Below are positions 18,429 through 28,138 of a stretch of DNA of 64,000 nucleotides, one piece after another. The notes under the pieces are model-generated. The model saw nothing but the letters and a program-made list of their open reading frames with translations. It searched no databases and was not told where the DNA came from. Position 1 is the stretch's first letter, and each line of letters opens with the position of its first letter. Source of the DNA: Pseudomonas marginalis. GTDB lineage: Bacteria; Pseudomonadota; Gammaproteobacteria; Pseudomonadales; Pseudomonadaceae. The position numbers were made by a program, and so were the translations under genes. The DNA is taken from contig NZ_LKEG01000036.1 in assembly GCF_001645105.1 (NCBI RefSeq), positions 86,428-150,427 of the forward strand, written 5' to 3'.

Positions 18429-18838
18429 TTGACACATCCCGCGCGCAGGCCGGTCCAGGTGGCCGCCAGTGTCAGCAGCAAGACGATGGCCGACAGGACC
18501 AGGCCGGTCGGCATCGAGGCGTAGGCATCCTTGGCATGCTGGAAGGCATTGACCAGGCCCACTACCCAGGTGGCCAACAGCAGCAGGACATAGCGTGTGG
18601 GTTGCCCGGCCTTGCGTTCGGCACGGAGCAGGTTGACCAGTGCGAACAGAAACGCGAAGCCAGCAAACACCAGCGCGCCGGCAATCAACCAGGACGCGAA
18701 GTTGGCCCATTGAATCTGGTAGGTCTGGGTGTAGGCAATGTCGCTGAGCAAGGCGCCGAGAAACAACGGCACGGTGCCGGCCAGTAAGGTCGCATGCAGC
18801 GGCCCGGGTGTGTATCGGTAAGCGGGAAGGGTAGTCAT
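18425..18838 (-). CDS. DUF2231-like membrane protein
   Basis: 137 residues with four predicted membrane helices: GPLHATLLAGTVPLFLGALLSD, WANFASWLIAGALVFAGFAFLFALVNLL, YVLLLLATWVVGLVNAFQHAKDA, and GLVLSAIVLLLTLAATWTGL. This matches the DUF2231 pattern, whose members often pair with PQQ or cytochrome genes. The ATG at 18838 is chosen because the in-frame extension to 18952 is not hydrophobic and resembles leader sequence. It is the first gene of a two-gene operon with the dehydrogenase. Function is unknown; an electron-transfer or anchoring role is inference. Confidence 0.78.
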   Translation of the reverse strand: MTTLPAYRYTPGPLHATLLAGTVPLFLGALLSDIAYTQTYQIQWANFASWLIAGALVFAGFAFLFALVNLLRAERKAGQPTRYVLLLLATWVVGLVNAFQHAKDAYASMPTGLVLSAIVLLLTLAATWTGLRAGCVK

Positions 18839-19011
18839 CGTGGTAGCGGCTCCTTGTTGTACAACGCCCCTTAGCGGGGCAGCGCATAGGAAGTGAACGC
18901 ACCGCGTGTCAGAAAGTTCAGCGTGAATCGTGTCGAAATATTGTGAACCCACTGGGCCGGTTTCGGCCTAACGCCGTATCATTTCCGTACTTTATTCCGT
19001 CAGGCGCTTCC

Positions 19012-20043
19012 ATGACCCATCCTCGCATCGGCTTCGCATGCCAGTACAAGCATCCCGAACGCCTGCTGTCGGCCAGCGCCTTGAAGCTGATCGAAGGCCC
19101 CTTCAACCCGCGCACGACCACGTTGCGTTGGATGGAGAGTGTCTCGCCGCAGGTGGCTCGCGACAAATTGGTGGAAGTGGTCACTCACAACCTGGCCGCC
19201 CAATTACGCCTGTTGAGCTATGTCGCCGGACTGCCACCGACCCTGCGCATGCTGCGCCTGAGCAGTGATCTGCTGCCGTTCTATAGCCATCCGAACGTTG
19301 CCGCCGTCTATAAAGACCCGGCCATCGAGCGTCAATTGGTGGAAGGTTTTGCCGCCATCGGCGAGCTGGCCCGCGCTGCGGATATCCGCCTGTCGTTCCA
19401 CCCCGGTCAGTACTGTGTGCTCGGTTCGGAGAACCCCGGCGTGGTGGAAAACAGCCTGGCTGAATTCGAATACCACGCCGACATGATCCGCATGATGGGC
19501 TACGGCCGGCGCTTCCAGGACCTCAAGTGCAACGTGCATATTGCCGGCCGCCTCGGTGTGGAAGGCACCCGTGCGGTGTGGTCGCGCCTGTCGGAAGTGG
19601 CGCGCAACTGCATCACCTTTGAGAACGACGAAAAGACCTACGGCCTCGATCATTGCCTGCAAGTGGCCGACCTGGCGCCGGTGGTGCTGGACATTCACCA
19701 CTGTTGGGTCAACGAAAACCACTACATCGACCCCCACTCGGAGCGGGTCGCCCGCGTGATCGAAAGCTGGCGCGGCGTACGGCCGACCCTGCACTATTCC
19801 CAACCCCAGGAGAGCCTGCAGGAACTGGGATTCGACGCCGAGCATAAGCTGGAAATGGACGCGCTGTTGCAGGTGGTGTCCAAGCGCGACCTGTACGCCC
19901 ACAGCGCGCAGATGTGGAACCGCTGGACCAACGACTACGCGCTGCAATTTCTCGATCGCTTCGACATCATGCTTGAAGCCAAGGACAAGAACGTCGCCTC
20001 GCTGGCGTTCCATGAGCACTGGAAGCGGCGCAGCCCACCTTGA
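19012..20043 (+). CDS. UV damage endonuclease, UVDE family
   Basis: 343 residues of the UVDE TIM-barrel family, which nicks DNA 5' of pyrimidine dimers and other lesions. Metal-binding segments are visible in order: RLSFHPGQYCVLGS, KCNVHIAGRLGVEG, ITFENDEKTYGLDHCLQ, VLDIHHCWVNE, TLHYSQPQES. The ATG at 19012 is chosen; the ORF could extend to 18943 but that part has no family likeness. It is divergent from the DUF2231/dehydrogenase operon. The usual symbol for this family is uvsE/uvdE, not assigned with certainty here. Confidence 0.88.
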   Translation: MTHPRIGFACQYKHPERLLSASALKLIEGPFNPRTTTLRWMESVSPQVARDKLVEVVTHNLAAQLRLLSYVAGLPPTLRMLRLSSDLLPFYSHPNVAAVYKDPAIERQLVEGFAAIGELARAADIRLSFHPGQYCVLGSENPGVVENSLAEFEYHADMIRMMGYGRRFQDLKCNVHIAGRLGVEGTRAVWSRLSEVARNCITFENDEKTYGLDHCLQVADLAPVVLDIHHCWVNENHYIDPHSERVARVIESWRGVRPTLHYSQPQESLQELGFDAEHKLEMDALLQVVSKRDLYAHSAQMWNRWTNDYALQFLDRFDIMLEAKDKNVASLAFHEHWKRRSPP

Positions 20044-20136
20044 AGAGGGGCCATCGCAATAGCTCAAGGCGTGCAGGACGTTGTGCGATCAATCCTCGGC
20101 CTGCATGCTGGCAGGCCTGACACAAGGAACCGCCCT

Positions 20137-20616
20137 ATGCCAACCCTGCATCTGCTCTGCGGCAAGATCGCCTCGGGCAAGTCTACGCTCGCCACGCGCC
20201 TTGCCGCCGAGCACGCCGCCATTGTGCTCAGTGAAGATCACTGGCTCGCCACGCTTTACCCCGGTGAAATCCGCGCCATTGCCGATTATCTCAGCTGCGC
20301 CCAGCGTATTCGCGGCGTGCTGGGGCCGCTGGTCATCAATATGCTGCAATCGGGCGTCAACGTGGTGCTGGATTTTCCTGCCAATACCTTGGCCAGCCGC
20401 GAATGGCTGTTGGGCCTGGCGCACGTCGCCCAGGTCCCGCACTGCCTGCATTACCTTGAAGAGGATGACGCCACCTGCCGCGCCCGACTGCACGCGCGCA
20501 ACGCCCAAGGTGAGCATGACTTTGCCGCCACGGATGCCGAGTTTGACCTGATTACCCGCGACTTCTGCGTGCCGAGCGAGGAGGAGGGGCTGGTGATCGA
20601 GAGGCATCGGCCATGA
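20137..20616 (+). CDS. Small P-loop kinase (AAA_33/zeta-toxin fold)
   Basis: 159 residues with a Walker A motif (GKIASGKST), a SEDHWLATLYPGE segment of the kind that holds the substrate-binding acidic residues, VLDFPANT as Walker B-like strand, and a YLEEDDATCRARLHARN lid. The fold recalls small-molecule kinases and zeta toxins. AAGGA lies close to the ATG. It overlaps the next gene by four bases (ATGA), so the two proteins are probably made together; a common small-molecule modification role is inference. Confidence 0.8.
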   Translation: MPTLHLLCGKIASGKSTLATRLAAEHAAIVLSEDHWLATLYPGEIRAIADYLSCAQRIRGVLGPLVINMLQSGVNVVLDFPANTLASREWLLGLAHVAQVPHCLHYLEEDDATCRARLHARNAQGEHDFAATDAEFDLITRDFCVPSEEEGLVIERHRP

Positions 20617-21389
20617 GCGCATCGCGATCCACTGGCGTGGACGCCGACGGTTTTATCCTCACGGTTTCCGACGGCCCCGTGCAGCGTGAGTTTCAGCCAT
20701 TGCTTGAGGATGTCTGCAACCAACTCTCACATCCAGAGTTTGGGGTGCACGGCATTTACCTCTATGGCAGTGTGGCGCGCGGCGATGCCGTCCCGGGTGT
20801 TTCCGATCTTGATCTCACGCTGGTGCTGCGCGAGTCGCCGACGTCAACGCAGTTGGCGCGCTTGGAAGTCGTGCGGTGCGACCTGGAGCGGCGCCACCCG
20901 CACGTCACCAAGGTGGATTTCGATATCGGCAGCCGCGCACAAGCACTTGCGGCTGAAAACCGGAACCGCTGGGGCTACTGGCTCAAGCACCATTGCCGAT
21001 GCGTATGGGGCAATGACCTGGCACTGCACTTCGAGCGGTTTCGGCCGTCACTGGACATTGCCTTGGCCGTGAATGGTGACTATGCAGCGGTGCTGATAGC
21101 CTATGTCACCCGCATCGCACGTGCCGACACCGAGCAAGAACGCCTGCGCCTGCAGCGCGAAGCGTCGCGCAAACTGATCAGAGCCACCCAGGTATTGAGT
21201 GGAGAAGACGGATCGACGTGGCCGCAGACACTTGAAGAGCATGTTGCGCTGTTCCTACGGGGTTATCCGACGCAGGTTGCCCAGGTAGCCTTCTTCCTGT
21301 TTGAAGCCCGAAACCCCAGTGCCGACAGCGAAAAATTCTTAGATCGGCTTCAAGCATTTCTGGGCTGGATGGTTTCACAGCAAAGGTAG
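20613..21389 (+). CDS. Nucleotidyltransferase-domain protein
   Basis: 258 residues. An N-terminal polymerase-beta-type nucleotidyltransferase core has GIYLYGSVARGDAVPGVSDLDL, i.e. the GS-x(n)-D-x-D signature with metal-binding aspartates. A helical C-terminal half follows (ADTEQERLRLQREASRKLIRATQ), as in aminoglycoside adenylyltransferases. Resistance cannot be claimed from this alone. It is translationally coupled to the upstream P-loop kinase. It is followed by a 180-bp tandem repeat without genes. Confidence 0.8.
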   Translation: MSASRSTGVDADGFILTVSDGPVQREFQPLLEDVCNQLSHPEFGVHGIYLYGSVARGDAVPGVSDLDLTLVLRESPTSTQLARLEVVRCDLERRHPHVTKVDFDIGSRAQALAAENRNRWGYWLKHHCRCVWGNDLALHFERFRPSLDIALAVNGDYAAVLIAYVTRIARADTEQERLRLQREASRKLIRATQVLSGEDGSTWPQTLEEHVALFLRGYPTQVAQVAFFLFEARNPSADSEKFLDRLQAFLGWMVSQQR

Positions 21390-21393
21390 ATAG

Positions 21394-21760
21394 CAGCTCC
21401 CATACCGATCTTCGCCATGGCTCAAATTGCGCTCGCCGCTACGACCGAAATCCCACTTACACAGCCGATCCCCTGTGGGAGCTGTCGAGCTTTAGCGAGG
21501 CTGCGATAGCGGTGTGTCAGGCGCTGAAAATGTTGGCAGTACCGCCGCCTTCGCAGCCTCGCTGGGGCTCGACAGCTCCCACATTTGATTTTCGTCGTGG
21601 CTCAAATTGCGCTCGCCGCTACGACCGAAATCCCACTTACACAGCCGATCCCCTGTGGGAGCTGTCGAGCTTTAGCGAGGCTGCGATAGCGGTGTGTCAG
21701 GCGCTGAAGATGTTGGCAGTGCCGCCGCGTTCGCAGCCTCGCTGGGGCTCGACAGCTCCC
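21394..21760. repeat. Two-copy 180-bp tandem repeat with inverted arms
   Basis: Bases 21421-21580 recur at 21601-21760 with only three mismatches, a period of exactly 180 bp. Each copy carries an inverted pair: CTGTGGGAGCTGTCGAGC on the left and its near-complement GGCTCGACAGCTCCC on the right, so each unit can fold into a long hairpin like a REP doublet. A third, partial right-arm end (AGCTCCCA) lies at 21395-21402. The whole 21390-21884 interval has no convincing gene; open frames through it are artefacts of the repeat. Confidence 0.85.
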
Positions 21761-21884
21761 TCACTCAATGTTGGTCGCGCACTTCCAGGCTCATACCGTT
21801 GGCGTATGAACCCCTCGCATGTCGCTCGTTCACTCTTTTCCCCGTTGACGGTAGGCGGCACCTCAATGAGCATCGCCGCCTTCC

Positions 21885-23822
21885 TCAGGACTTGAACCGG
21901 CCCACCAGCCCATTCAACTCATCCGACAGGTCCGACAGCCGTCCGGAGTCGTCCTGCGCCGAGTTGGCCAGGCTTTCCACCAGCCGCGCTTCGTCGTAGA
22001 TCTGTTGGATGTGCCGGTTGATCTCTTCGGCCACGCTGTGCTGCTCCTCGGCGGCAGCGGAGATCTGCAGGTTCTGGTCGCGGATTTCGTTTACCGACGT
22101 CTGGATGCCTTCAAAGCTGTCCCGCGCGCTTTCGATGGACGAGACGCTGGCGCGCGAGAGGTCCAGGCAACTGCCCATTTTTTGCGTGACTTCCTGGGTC
22201 TTGTTTTCCAGGGTGCCGAGCAGTTGCTCGATCTCGCCCGTGGAGTCGGAAGTGCGTTTGGCCAGCGCGCGCACTTCGTCAGCGACCACGGCGAAGCCAC
22301 GGCCCTGGTCACCGGCACGGGCAGCCTCGATGGCGGCGTTGAGCGCCAGCAGGTTGGTCTGTTCGGCGATCGCGCGAATGGTGCCGAGGATTTGGTTGAT
22401 GCTGCGGCTGCCGGCTTCCAGCTCGACCATGGCCTGGGACGATTCGGTGAGGCGCCGACCCAGACGGTTGACGTTATCGGTGGTGGCTTCGATCTGCTGT
22501 TTGCCCTCGGCCACACGCCGGTGCCCGTTTTCGGCGGATTCCGCCGCACCGCTGCATGAGCGCGCGACTTCGTTGGCGGTAGCCACCATCTCGTTGAACG
22601 CCGTCGACACCAATTCGACCGCCTCGCGTTGCCGGCCAGCGGCCTCGTTCATGTTGTGCGCCACCTCGCTGTTGACCTTGGAGGCGTTCTGCAGGTTGGC
22701 CGAGGCCGCGCCGATATGCTGGATCAGTTGGCGGATCGCCGCGAGAAACTTGTTGAACCAGCCGGCCAGTTCGGCGGTTTCATCTTTGCCCTGTACCTGC
22801 AGTTCGTGGCGCAAGTCGCCTTCACCTTGGGCGATGGACTGCAGGCCGGTGCTGACCTGGCCGATGGGTTTGACGATGACCTTGGAGAACGCCGCCGCGA
22901 TCAGCCCGAAGATCAGCACCAGCACGCCGACGATGGTCGCGGTGAGGTAGGTCATGCGGGTGGCTTCGGCCATGACTTCACGGTGTTCGATCAGCCCGAT
23001 ATAGCGCCAGCCGAGGCCGGGCGAGGTCCACACGTTGGCCATGTAGCGCACGCCGTCGATCACCACTTCCGTGGAGCCCTGAGGGGTGTCGGCCAAATGC
23101 GCATAAGGGGCGCCCAGGTCCTTGAGCGGCTTGAAGCTGTGGGCGGCGTCACGCGGGTCTACCAGCACCACGCCGTCTTCGATCAGCATCACATAGCCGC
23201 TTTCTCCCAGCTTGATGCTTTTGACCAGTTCGGTGAGGTTCTTCAGCGACACGCTGACCACGAATACGCCCTTGGGCTTGCCGTTGTCCAACAGCGCCCG
23301 CGCGGTGCCCACCAGTGCCACGTCGTCTTTGTCGTAGTAGTAAGCGGGGGTGCGCACGGTCTTGCCGGGGCTGGCCATCGCGGCCTTGTACCAAGGGCGG
23401 GTGCGTGGGTCGTACTTGGCCAGTTGCGGGTCATCCGGCCATTTGGCGTAGGTGCCGTCTTCCAGGCCGATGGAGAGGATCGCCGCCGCCGGGTGCGTGG
23501 CACCAAAGCGCGCGAAACGGTCGATCACGGCTTGCGCCTCGGCCGGCATCGGCTGGCTGGCCGCGTCGGTGGGCTGGTAGTTTTTCAGCGTGTTCACCGA
23601 CGTGTATACAGGGTCGGTGGCCATCTGATCGACGTTTTGCAGTGTGCCGTCGAAGAACTGCCGGATGTTGCCATCGATCTGGCGGATTTCACGGGTGCTG
23701 CCATCGATGAACTGATCCACGGCCTGGGTGCGCGTGTTCATGACCGAGATCACCGCCACGAGGCTTACCGGGATAAAAGCGACAGAGACGAATGCCAGTA
23801 CCAGCTTATTTTTTATTTTCAT
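21885..23822 (-). CDS. Methyl-accepting chemotaxis protein with dCache domain
   Basis: 645 residues. Transmembrane helix (~8-30), periplasmic double-Cache sensor (~35-275), second transmembrane helix (~282-305), HAMP, then the cytoplasmic signalling domain with the conserved tip [32 protein letters not shown]. The sensor contains [14 protein letters not shown] and later YYYDKDD, resembling the RxRxWY pattern of amino-acid-binding dCache sensors such as the Pct receptors; amino-acid sensing is therefore plausible but unproven. The ATG at 23822 gives a standard N-terminus. It is convergent with the upstream repeat region. Confidence 0.9.
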   Translation of the reverse strand: MKIKNKLVLAFVSVAFIPVSLVAVISVMNTRTQAVDQFIDGSTREIRQIDGNIRQFFDGTLQNVDQMATDPVYTSVNTLKNYQPTDAASQPMPAEAQAVIDRFARFGATHPAAAILSIGLEDGTYAKWPDDPQLAKYDPRTRPWYKAAMASPGKTVRTPAYYYDKDDVALVGTARALLDNGKPKGVFVVSVSLKNLTELVKSIKLGESGYVMLIEDGVVLVDPRDAAHSFKPLKDLGAPYAHLADTPQGSTEVVIDGVRYMANVWTSPGLGWRYIGLIEHREVMAEATRMTYLTATIVGVLVLIFGLIAAAFSKVIVKPIGQVSTGLQSIAQGEGDLRHELQVQGKDETAELAGWFNKFLAAIRQLIQHIGAASANLQNASKVNSEVAHNMNEAAGRQREAVELVSTAFNEMVATANEVARSCSGAAESAENGHRRVAEGKQQIEATTDNVNRLGRRLTESSQAMVELEAGSRSINQILGTIRAIAEQTNLLALNAAIEAARAGDQGRGFAVVADEVRALAKRTSDSTGEIEQLLGTLENKTQEVTQKMGSCLDLSRASVSSIESARDSFEGIQTSVNEIRDQNLQISAAAEEQHSVAEEINRHIQQIYDEARLVESLANSAQDDSGRLSDLSDELNGLVGRFKS

Positions 23823-23972
23823 CGAGACGACCATCAGCGGAGAGGGCGGCCAAATCGCCGATTTCAATCAATAAAATACGGCGATTCGCTGTTTCTGCTG
23901 TTTCGGCCCGATACCGGTAAATCTTTAGGGTTTTTTGTACACAATACAAAGTGCTTATTGTTCTGTATCCAA

Positions 23973-26900
23973 TCAGTACACATCACGCAGATAACGCTTC
24001 TGCTCGCTCAAGTGCCGCCAGTACTCCACGGCGCCTTCCATGCCAAGCCCGCCGTGGGTTTGCGCCACTTGGCGCAGGGCCTGGTCGACGTCTTTGGCCA
24101 TATGGCTGGCGTCGCCGCAGATGTACAGCTTTGCGCCGTCCTGCAGCCAGCGCCACAGTTCGGCGCCCTGTTCGCGGATGCGGTCCTGCACGTAGACCTT
24201 CTGCGCCTGATCGCGGGAGAACGCCAGGCTCAAGTGGGTGAGCAGGCCGTCGCGCTGCATACCTTGCAGTTCGTCCTGATAATAGAAGTCGCTGGCCGCG
24301 TGCTGTTCACCGAAGAACAGCCAGTTGCGTCCCTGATGGCCCAGCGCCCGGCGTTCCTGCAAGAAGGCGCGGAACGGTGCGACGCCGGTGCCGGGGCCGA
24401 CCATGATCATCGGCACCTCGCCGTCGCTGGGGGTGCGGAAGTGCTTGGACGGCTGCACGAACAACGGCACTTCTCCGTCGCCGACACGGTCGGCCAGGAA
24501 GGTCGAGGACACGCCTTTGCGTTTGCCATAGCGCACGGCGGCCACGGTGAGGTGCACTTGCTGCGGGTACGCCTTGGCACTCGAGGCGATCGAATACAAA
24601 CGCGGTTGCAGGCGCTTGAGCGTGCCCAGCAGTTCGTCCGCAGAGCACTCGATCGGGTATTCCTGCAGCACGTCCGCCAGTTGCCGGCCCCACAACCAGT
24701 CATTCAATTGGGCCTTGTGCTCGGGGTTGAGCAGGTGCTTGAGGCCAGGGTTGGCGCTGCGCTCGGCGATGAAGGTCAAGGTATCGCTGCTGGGCCGGGC
24801 GATTTCGAAATGCTGGGTGAGCGCCTGTTGCAGGGGCACATCGCCGAAAGTGTCGATGTTCACGCTGGCACTGGGGCTCAGGCGGGTCAGGTCGAGCAGT
24901 TCGCTGACCAGTTCGGGGCAGTTGCGCGGCCGCACGCCCAACGCGTCACCGGCTTCATAAGTCAGCCCGGAGTCGGCCAGGTCCAGGGCGAACTGGCGGG
25001 TCTCCTTGTGCGGGCTTTGCGGGTTCAGGTGCCGGTTGAGCAGCAGGCGTGAGCCGTACAGCTTGGTCTTGCCGGCAGGCGTGGCCGGTGCGGCGAGTGC
25101 TACGGGCTTTGTCGGGTGGAGGGTCTGTTGGAAGCGCACCAGCCAGGCATCGGCCAGGGCTTCGAATTCGGTGTCGCAATCGACGCGTTCCAACAGGCGG
25201 GTTGCGCCCAGTTCCAACAGGCGCTGATCGAGCTGTTTGCCATGGTTGCAGAACTGGTCGTAGTTCGGATCGCCCAAGGCCAGCACCGCAAAGCGCAGCG
25301 ACTCCAGGCGCGTCTCGGCGGTGCTGAGGCTGTGCCAGAAGCCTTCGCCATTGTCCGGCGGGTCGCCGTCGCCAAAGGTGCTGCTGATCAATGCCAGGGT
25401 GTGGGTGCTCGCCAGTTTGCTCGCGGGGAAGTCTGACATCGCGCTCAGCTCCACCGTGATGCCCGCCTCGCGCAGGCGCTTGGCGAATCGTTCGGCCAGG
25501 GCTTCGGCGTTGCCGGTTTGCGATGCCCACAGCAAGGTGACGGCCGGGGAGGGCGCGGCGAGGGCTTCCGTATGGCTGAACAACCCGCCGAGCAAGCCGT
25601 TCAGCCACAGCCGGGATGCGTCGGCCAGGGGGGCATTCGCGGGCATTGTCGGTACGCCGACGGCCTGGCGCGCGGCGTTGGATTGCAGGCCGCTAAGGAA
25701 GCCGGCGAGGTAGGTGCGCTCACTGTCGCTCAGGGGCGGTGGCGATACGTGACGAATGCCGGCGAGGTCGGCGAAGGCGTCGAGGCGCGACATGGTGCAA
25801 TCCTCTGCTACGGGGGAAGGGAGGTCCAGGAACTGGTGGTCGATCAGTTCGACCCGAGCCAGGGCGACGGCGCAGAACTTGAACTCGGGCTGCAAGGAAA
25901 TCGGGTCCACCGCATCGTTGGTCACCGCATTGATCGCCAGTTGTTCGCCGAACACATCGTTCCAATGAAACGGCGCAAAACAGTTGCCTGGCCGCACACG
26001 GTCGGTGACCACGGCGGGCAGCACGGCGTGGCCGCGCTGGGAGCGTACTTCAACCCGGTCCTTGTCCTGGATGCCCAAGCGGGCGGCGTCTTCCGGGTGC
26101 AGCTCGAGGAAGGGGCCAGGGTTGAGTTTGTTCAACGTGGCGACTTTGCCGGTCTTGGTCAGGGTGTGCCATTGGTGCTGCACGCGGCCGGTGTTGAGCA
26201 CGAAGGGGAAGGTGTCATCGGGCATCTCGGCGGGCGGCATATGGGGGCGGGCGAGGAACTGCGCCTTGCCGTTATCGGTGGCGAACGCGAGGGTGCCGTT
26301 GGTGCGGTAGCGGATCGGGTTGCGGTGCGCGGCCTCAGTGGATGCGCAGGGCCATTGCAGCGGCTGTTCACGCAGGCGCGAGTAACTCGCGCCACGGATG
26401 TCGTAGCCGGTATTGGGGTTCCAGGCGCGTTTGATTTCTTCAAATACGTCGGCGGCGGAGGCATAGGTGAACGCCTCGGCAAAGCCCATCTCACACGCAA
26501 CCCTGGCGATGATCTGCCAGTCGGGCAGGGTCTCGCCGGGGGCGTCGACGGCTTTTTGCATCAGGGTCAGGTTGCGCTCGGAGTTGATCATCACGCCCTC
26601 GGCCTCAGCCCACAGCGCGCCGGGCAGCAGGATGTCGGCGTAGCGGTTGGTCTCGGTGTCGAGGAACGCGTCCTGGGTGATCACCAGCTCGGCGGTCTGC
26701 AGGCCATTGATCACGGTTTGGCGGTTGGGCACGCTGGCGACGGGATTGGTGCAGATGATCCAGCAGGCCTTGATCTGCCCGGCCGCCATCTGTTCGAACA
26801 TCGCCACGGTGCCGCTACCGGCCTGTCGCGGCAGGCTGTCGTGGGGGATCTGCCACAGGTCCTCGATAAACACGCGGTCGGCCTCGACCAGTACCGAGCG

Positions 26901-27956
26901 TTGCCCCGGCAGGCCGGGGCCCATGTAGCCCATTTCGCGCCCGCCCATGGCGTTGGGTTGACCGGTGAGGGAAAACGGCCCGCTGCCCGGACGGCAAATG
27001 GCGCCGGTGGCCAGGTGCAGGTTGCACAGGGCGTTGGTATTCCAGGTGCCGTGGGTGCTCTGGTTAAGGCCCATGGTCCAGCAGCTCATCCACTCGGCGG
27101 CCTGGCCGATCCAGTCGGCGGCTTGGCGGATATCGGCTTCGGCAAGGCCGGTGATCGCAGCCACCCGTTCCGGCGAGTAGTCCTCCAGGAACGCGGGCAT
27201 GGCCTCCCAGCCCTCGGTAAACGCGGCAATAAAGGTCGGGTCGGTATGGCCGTTTTTGACCAGCAGGTGCAACAGGCCGTTGAGCAGGGCGAGGTCGGTG
27301 CCGGGTTTGATGGGCAGGAACAGGTTGGCCTTGTCGGCCGTAGCGCTGCGCCGAGGGTCGACCACGATCAACTTCGCCCCGGCCTTGACCCGGTCCATCA
27401 TGCGCAGGAACAGGATCGGGTGACAGTCGGCCATGTTCGCGCCGATCACGAAGAACAGGTCGGCGCGGTCGAAGTCTTCATAGGAGCCTGGCGGGCCGTC
27501 GGAGCCGAGGGACAGTTTGTAGCCGCTGCCGGCGCTGGCCATGCACAAGCGTGAGTTGGACTCGATATTGGCGGTGCGCACGAAGCCCTTGGCCAATTTG
27601 TTGATCAGGTATTGAGACTCCAGCGACATTTGGCCCGACACGTAGAACGCCAACGCATCCGGCCCGTGGGTGTCGAGGATCTGGCGCAGGCGGCCTGCGG
27701 TTTCACGGATGGCCTTGTCCATGGCGATGCGCACCGGGTCATGCTCGCGCGCCTGGCGCACATAGGCGTTCTCCATGCGCCCGGACTCGGCGATGGCTTG
27801 CCCGCAGGTGGTGCCCTTGGTGCACAGGCGGCCGAAGTTGGTGGGGTGGGCCTTATCGCCGATCACCTTGACCACTTTATTCTGCTCGACCTGCATGACG
27901 ATGCCGCAGCCCACGCCACAATAAGGACACACACTGCGCACGTTTTGGTTTGCCAT
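23973..27956 (-). CDS. nasA: Assimilatory nitrate reductase fused to a CysJ-like flavoprotein
   Basis: 1327 residues, cytoplasmic. Residues ~10-51 bind a 4Fe-4S cluster (CPYCGVGC, later RLCTKG). Residues ~55-690 are the molybdopterin catalytic and dinucleotide-binding domains (LNQSTHGTWNTNALCNLHLATG, CTNPVASVPN, FPFVLNTGRVQHQWHT). Residues ~805-950 are flavodoxin-like (WASQTGNAEALAERF, SSTFGDGDPPDNGEGF). The rest is a sulfite-reductase-type FAD/NADPH domain (RLYSIASS, MVGPGTGVAPFRAFLQER, end RDVY). The fusion should feed electrons from NAD(P)H directly to nitrate, replacing a separate reductase subunit. It is divergent from nirBD with its own sigma54 promoter and antitermination leader. Confidence 0.93.
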   Translation of the reverse strand: MANQNVRSVCPYCGVGCGIVMQVEQNKVVKVIGDKAHPTNFGRLCTKGTTCGQAIAESGRMENAYVRQAREHDPVRIAMDKAIRETAGRLRQILDTHGPDALAFYVSGQMSLESQYLINKLAKGFVRTANIESNSRLCMASAGSGYKLSLGSDGPPGSYEDFDRADLFFVIGANMADCHPILFLRMMDRVKAGAKLIVVDPRRSATADKANLFLPIKPGTDLALLNGLLHLLVKNGHTDPTFIAAFTEGWEAMPAFLEDYSPERVAAITGLAEADIRQAADWIGQAAEWMSCWTMGLNQSTHGTWNTNALCNLHLATGAICRPGSGPFSLTGQPNAMGGREMGYMGPGLPGQRSVLVEADRVFIEDLWQIPHDSLPRQAGSGTVAMFEQMAAGQIKACWIICTNPVASVPNRQTVINGLQTAELVITQDAFLDTETNRYADILLPGALWAEAEGVMINSERNLTLMQKAVDAPGETLPDWQIIARVACEMGFAEAFTYASAADVFEEIKRAWNPNTGYDIRGASYSRLREQPLQWPCASTEAAHRNPIRYRTNGTLAFATDNGKAQFLARPHMPPAEMPDDTFPFVLNTGRVQHQWHTLTKTGKVATLNKLNPGPFLELHPEDAARLGIQDKDRVEVRSQRGHAVLPAVVTDRVRPGNCFAPFHWNDVFGEQLAINAVTNDAVDPISLQPEFKFCAVALARVELIDHQFLDLPSPVAEDCTMSRLDAFADLAGIRHVSPPPLSDSERTYLAGFLSGLQSNAARQAVGVPTMPANAPLADASRLWLNGLLGGLFSHTEALAAPSPAVTLLWASQTGNAEALAERFAKRLREAGITVELSAMSDFPASKLASTHTLALISSTFGDGDPPDNGEGFWHSLSTAETRLESLRFAVLALGDPNYDQFCNHGKQLDQRLLELGATRLLERVDCDTEFEALADAWLVRFQQTLHPTKPVALAAPATPAGKTKLYGSRLLLNRHLNPQSPHKETRQFALDLADSGLTYEAGDALGVRPRNCPELVSELLDLTRLSPSASVNIDTFGDVPLQQALTQHFEIARPSSDTLTFIAERSANPGLKHLLNPEHKAQLNDWLWGRQLADVLQEYPIECSADELLGTLKRLQPRLYSIASSAKAYPQQVHLTVAAVRYGKRKGVSSTFLADRVGDGEVPLFVQPSKHFRTPSDGEVPMIMVGPGTGVAPFRAFLQERRALGHQGRNWLFFGEQHAASDFYYQDELQGMQRDGLLTHLSLAFSRDQAQKVYVQDRIREQGAELWRWLQDGAKLYICGDASHMAKDVDQALRQVAQTHGGLGMEGAVEYWRHLSEQKRYLRDVY

Positions 27957-27972
27957 CCGTAACCCCGTAAAC

Positions 27973-28027
27973 AAAAAAGGCGCCTTGTAACCCTCCGTTG
28001 AAAAAACGGGGATTACACGGCGCCTTT
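27973..28027 (-). terminator. Intrinsic terminator in the nasA leader
   Basis: On the minus strand AAAGGCGCC (28027-28019) pairs with GGCGCCTT and is followed by TTTTTT (27978-27973). An inner stem (GTAATCCCCGTT against AACGGAGGGTTAC, imperfect) extends the hairpin. It ends only 17 bases before the nasA ATG, so transcription must read through it to express the gene. Its 5' arm is shared with the upstream antiterminator hairpin. Confidence 0.8.
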
Positions 28028-28057
28028 GTCGTGAGAGGGCAATCAGCGTTGATTGCC
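28016..28057 (-). promoter_or_regulatory. ANTAR (NasT-type) antiterminator motif of nasA
   Basis: Two hairpins lie in tandem on the minus strand. P1 (28057-28038) is a 7-bp stem GGCAATC/GATTGCC with hexaloop AACGCT. P2 (28033-28016) is CACG-A-C/G-C-CGTG with hexaloop AAAGGC. Both loops have A at position 1 and G at position 4, the known requirement for ANTAR-domain binding, and the linker is four bases. P2 uses the AAAGGCGCC arm of the terminator, so P2 and the terminator are mutually exclusive. Confidence 0.72.
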
Positions 28058-28073
28058 TGCTTGAAGTGTTCCT

Positions 28074-28090
28074 AGCAAGTCACGCGCCAG
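28074..28090 (-). promoter_or_regulatory. Sigma54-type promoter of nasA
   Basis: The minus-strand sequence CTGGCGCGTGACTTGCT matches the -24/-12 consensus (TGGCACG-N4-TTGC) with GG and GC ten bases apart. The predicted start near 28063 would place P1 of the antiterminator at the very 5' end of the transcript. This fits NtrC control of nitrate assimilation. Confidence 0.65.
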
Positions 28091-28138
28091 GTTTTTTATC
28101 GGCCTGAAACACCCATTCTGAGGAGGACCGAGATCATT

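Noticed and set aside
24500..27554. Long plus-strand frames opposite nasA
   Set aside because: Low-complexity translation with no motif; the minus strand carries all nitrate reductase and flavoprotein motifs.
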